NCBI GenBank assembly: GCA_019448385.1
Contig: JAGTXO010000017.1
Location: forward strand, 62,001 to 126,000
DNA: 64,000 nt
Origin: Diacronema lutheri
Taxonomy: Eukaryota; Haptophyta; Pavlovophyceae; Pavlovales; Pavlovaceae
Direction of reading: 5' to 3'
The notes beneath the pieces were generated by a model. That model was not told the origin of the DNA. It did no database searches and was given only the letters and a program-made list of their open reading frames with translations. Positions 61,123 through 64,000 of this stretch are shown here, piece after piece. The position numbers and the translations under genes were made by a program. Positions within the stretch are counted from its first letter, which is position 1. Every line of letters begins with the position of its first letter.

Positions 61123-62590
61123 ATGTATTCATCAGCTCCGCGCAGAGCGGCCGCCGCGGCGGGGGCGCGGCACTTCTCGGCGAGTGCGCCGGCACCAACG
61201 GCACGCGCCGCCGCGCTAGCCTCCGCGCTGCGCGACGGCCCGTCGCTCGACGACTTTGCCGCCGGCGCTGCAAGCGGCGGTGGCGCGGCGTGCGCGACGC
61301 CGGCTGCGCCGCGCAAAAAGGCGCCACGCGAGCGCTTGCCCGAGTGGCTGCGCGTCGAGCGGCCGGGCGGCGAGGACTACACGCGCATTCGCAAGCAGAT
61401 GCGCTCGCTGAAGCTTGCGACCGTCTGCGAGGAGGCGCGCTGCCCAAACATTGGCGAGTGCTGGGGCGGCGAGAAGGGCACCGCGACCGCGACGATCATG
61501 GTGCGCGACGCGCGCGGCGCCGCTGCCGAGATTGGGCGCGCGAGCGCGCGCGCCGACGCACGCGTGCCCTCCGTGCACGCGCTGCGCGCCGCGCCCGCCC
61601 CCGCGCCCGCCACCGCGCCCGCCACCGCGCCCGCCAGGTGATGGGCGACACGTGCACGCGCGGGTGCCGCTTCTGCAACGTGAAAACGTCGCGCACGCCG
61701 CCGCCGCTCGACCCGAATGAGCCGCTCGCGACGGCGCAGGCGATCGCGAGCTGGGACATCGATTACGTGGTCATCACCTCCGTCGATCGCGACGACCAGC
61801 CCGACCACGGCGCTGGGCACCTCGCGCAGGCGAGCGCGCGCGCGCGCGCCGTGCGAATGGCGGCGCCGGCCGAGCGATCGCCGCGCCGGGCGGCAGCCGC
61901 GCGACGGCGCGAGCCGCGCGGTTCACCCCGCCGCGCCGATCGTTCCCCCTTTTTCTCCCCTCCCGCGCGCAGGTGATCCGCACGGTGAAGGAGCTCAAGC
62001 CATCGCTCATGCTCGAGTGCCTCTCACCCGACTTTGGCGGCGACCTCTCGCGCGTCGCGCTCGTCGCGACGGCTGGGCTCAACGTCTTTGCGCACAACCT
62101 GGAGACGGTCGAGCGCCTCACGCCCACCGTGCGCGACCGCCGCGCCACCTACCGCCAGTCGCTCGCGGTGCTCACGGGCGCGCGCGCGCTCGCGCCAGAA
62201 GTGGTCACAAAGACTTCCCTCATGCTGGGCTGCGGCGAGACGGCGGCTGAGGTGCGGCAGACGATGCGCGACGCGCTCTCGGCGGGCGTCGAGATCATCA
62301 CGTTTGGCCAATACCTTCAGCCGAGCAAGCGGCACATGGCCGTCTCGCGCATGCTGCCGCCGAGCGAGTATGAGAATTGGCGGGAGGAGGGGATGGCGAT
62401 GGGGTTCAAGTACGTGGCGAGCGGGCCGCTCGTCCGCTCGAGCTACAAGGCGGGCGAGGTCTTCCTCGAGGCCTTCGCCAAGGAGAAGGCGGAGCAGGCC
62501 AAGGCGGCGCGCGCGCTTGGAGAGGGCAAGGCGGCGGCGGCGCGTGGCGGCGCGAGACAGGCGAGCGCGGCCGCGGCGGCGCAATTGTGA
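61123..62590 (+). CDS. LIAS: mitochondrial lipoyl synthase
   Basis: Exons 61123-61500, 61638-61829 and 61973-62590 join in phase to 395 aa. A presequence with ARHFSASA, typical of mitochondrial import, is followed by the auxiliary-cluster motif [12 protein letters not shown] (C-x4-C-x5-C) and the radical-SAM motif CTRGCRFC. Further conserved blocks are [42 protein letters not shown] and [14 protein letters not shown]. The C-terminal VRSSYKAGE contains the Ser ligand of the auxiliary [4Fe-4S] cluster. The enzyme inserts two sulfurs into octanoyl-H-protein/E2 to make lipoate. Intron 2 uses a GC donor (CAG|GCGAGC) and can be placed because the family pattern GHLA-xVI is restored. All cluster ligands are intact. 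A plastid isoform is the alternative location. The tail after [11 protein letters not shown] is Ala-rich. Confidence 0.96.
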
Positions 62591-62746
62591 ACGTTTTAGT
62601 TGTGTGCGAGCACATCTCTCATGCTCCATCACTCCCTGGCTTCGCAGCAATTTGGTCCGAGAAAGTGCCCACCGGACCGCGCCTCACTGTGCCGTGTGTT
62701 CTCCACTCCAAACGCTGGGGGCAGCTCAAAAGTCGGCCCGGCCAAC

Positions 62747-63388
62747 TCACATGTCAGACCTTTTGGCGCGCTTGTCCGCCTCCAGCTCGCGGCACGGGCG
62801 GAAGGACACGCCGAGCAGGCTGAAAGCGCGATGCGGGTACCAGTGCGCCATGAAAGGCGACGCCTTGTACCGCTCGACGTCTGCCTCCGAGTGGTCGACC
62901 TCGGCGGACTCGCGCCGGCTCTTTTTGAAACGGTACTTTGGATTCAGGCTCACCTCCTGCGCTCAGAGCGGGCGGCGGGCGATGTGGGCAGCGTGCAACG
63001 CGCACGGCACGCAGACGTGCGCTCAGAAATTCTGAGTGCCGCACGCTGCTCGCGGTCGGGACAAGCGGCGCGGCGAAGCGCCCGCGCGCGGGCAGTGGGT
63101 CGGGCCGTACGCGCGCGATGGTCCATGTCAAGAAGAGGGCTGCAGCCGCGTTCATGAACATGAGGGGCCACATGTCTGGCCGCCGCAGCTGCGCGCGCAC
63201 GTGGCGCGGAAGGGCACAGGTGCGCGTGCGCGCGTGAGCGCGTGGCGCGCGCCGGCCGCATGCGGCCGCGCGCGCCCGACCCAGTACTGCCGGAAGGACG
63301 CCTTGGTCATGCCCGTAAAGTTGGGCGCCTCGACGGGTGGCTTAGGCTTCAGCTTGTCGCCCGGCGCGTGTGTGAGGTCGCCGCTCAT
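62747..63388 (-). CDS. small one-TM protein, family with a C-terminal SFRP-EL motif
   Basis: Exons 63281-63388, 63111-63188 and 62747-62956 join in phase to 131 aa. A Lys/Pro-rich N-terminus (DKLKPKPPVEAPNFTGMTKA) is followed by one membrane span, MWPLMFMNAAAALFLTWTIA. The tail has NPKYRFKKSRRES, VERYKASPF and SFRPCRELEADKRAK. The single span and basic tail recall small subunits of mitochondrial complexes, but I cannot name a family. The same tail pattern recurs twice just to the right (63513-63707, 63779-63970), so this is one of a local paralogue cluster. Donors here are GTCGGG and GTACGG. Confidence 0.72.
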
Positions 63389-63512
63389 CGCGAATCGGTC
63401 GGTGCGCGTCGAGGTCGGCGCGGACGGACGGACGTGGGTTGTAATTCCGGCGCAGAAAACTTGAGGACTATTTTTGGCACTCCCTTGCAGCCAACTCCCG
63501 GCATGCATGCAG

Positions 63513-63707
63513 TCAGATGCAGTGTGATTTGTCCGAGCGCAGCTCCGACATCGGGCGGAACGACATGTTGAACAGGTTGAACGGGCCGTGCGGGTGCGGC
63601 ACGACCGGCGTCGCCTTGTACCTCTCAATGTCATCGGCGTTGTATTCGGCCTCGTGCGACGCGCGTCGGCTCTTGGCGATGGCGTAGCGCGGGTTGGTCG
63701 CAAACTC
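63513..63707 (-). CDS. duplicated terminal exon of the small one-TM family (copy B)
   Basis: One exon after a CAG acceptor encodes EFATNPRYAIAKSRRASHEA, then DDIERYKATP and SFRPMSELRSDKSHCI, 64 residues to a TGA. Only 71 bp separate its acceptor from the stop of copy C, so no upstream exons of its own can fit. It is either an alternative last exon for the gene entering from the right edge or a non-functional partial duplicate. Confidence 0.6.
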   Translation of the reverse strand, partial: EFATNPRYAIAKSRRASHEAEYNADDIERYKATPVVPHPHGPFNLFNMSFRPMSELRSDKSHCI

Positions 63708-63778
63708 CTGCGCGCGCACATGTCGTTCGACCGTCGTGGCGCGCATGCCCTGCGAAGCGTGCGCAACGAGCGTGCCAC

Positions 63779-63970
63779 CTAGCGAGCGCGGTTGTCCGAG
63801 CGCAGCTCCGAGATCGGGCGGAACGACATGTTGAACAGGTTGAACGGGCCGTGCGGGTGCGGCACGACCGGCGTCGCCTTGTACCGCTCAATGTCATCGG
63901 CGCTGTACGCGGCCTCGTGCGACGCGCGTCGGCTCTTGGCAATGGCGTAGCGCGGGTTGGTCGCAAACTC
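63779..63970 (-). CDS. terminal exon of a small one-TM family gene running off the window (copy C)
   Basis: The exon begins after a CAG acceptor and encodes EFATNPRYAIAKSRRASHEA, DDIERYKATP and SFRPISELRSDNRAR to a TAG. It is about 95 percent identical in protein to copy B over the shared part and differs mainly in the last six to seven residues. Upstream exons, including the expected membrane span, must lie beyond position 64000. Confidence 0.72.
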   Translation of the reverse strand, partial: EFATNPRYAIAKSRRASHEAAYSADDIERYKATPVVPHPHGPFNLFNMSFRPISELRSDNRAR

Positions 63971-64000
63971 CTGTGCGCGCGCGCAAGCCGACGGCCGCCG

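Overview
This 64 kb window is nuclear DNA of a single-celled eukaryote, not of a bacterium. Nearly every gene is broken by short GT-AG (occasionally GC-AG) introns whose exons join in frame into recognisable eukaryotic proteins. Base composition is extremely GC-rich, so long shadow reading frames open on both strands. Genes are packed tightly, with divergent starts only 87 to 300 bp apart and convergent stops 67 to 180 bp apart. The content includes CFAP57, centrin, a TCP11-domain protein and a 15-repeat MORN protein, which points to a flagellated protist. The GC richness, GTGCGY donors, recurrent GC-AG introns and a Cys-rich SGYCEC module all fit a GC-rich alga such as a haptophyte. That placement is inference only.

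Layout, left to right. 1-8.8 kb: a 33-bp repeat, an EF-hand-like protein, a MORN-repeat protein, an ER-type DnaJ (ERdj3/DNAJB11-like) with an added Cys-rich N-terminal module, and a centrin-like protein. 8.9-18.7 kb: one giant minus-strand gene (about 2,756 aa) that is mostly disordered, then TPR-like, cyclic-nucleotide-binding-like and J-like regions and two PH-like domains. 19.3-26.5 kb: a CDK1-type kinase and, divergently, a TCP11-domain protein. 26.6-35.4 kb: a mitochondrial-looking EF-hand/HAD phosphatase fusion and CFAP57. 35.4-43.5 kb: a TM9SF nonaspanin, an unknown polytopic membrane protein and a PDZ-like protein. 43.5-51.7 kb: a GH47 alpha-mannosidase and a PA-domain/7TM protein with a TIR-like cytosolic tail.

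51.8-55.4 kb is an accessory island of lower GC. It holds a small one-TM protein, two inverted copies of a 292-bp terminal-inverted-repeat element forming an 850-bp palindrome, and a frameshifted gene remnant. 55.4-64 kb: a SERCA-type Ca2+ pump carrying a ten-copy octapeptide array, lipoyl synthase, and a small one-TM protein family with a duplicated terminal exon at the right edge.

Several products share the secretory pathway: the ER DnaJ, the GH47 mannosidase, TM9SF and the Ca2+ pump. Others belong to cilium/centriole biology: CFAP57, centrin and possibly the MORN and TCP11 proteins. Nothing suggests operon-style linkage. Introns are unusually rich in minisatellites and in sense-strand poly-C tracts just upstream of 3' splice sites. 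No tRNA, rRNA or CRISPR array was recognised.
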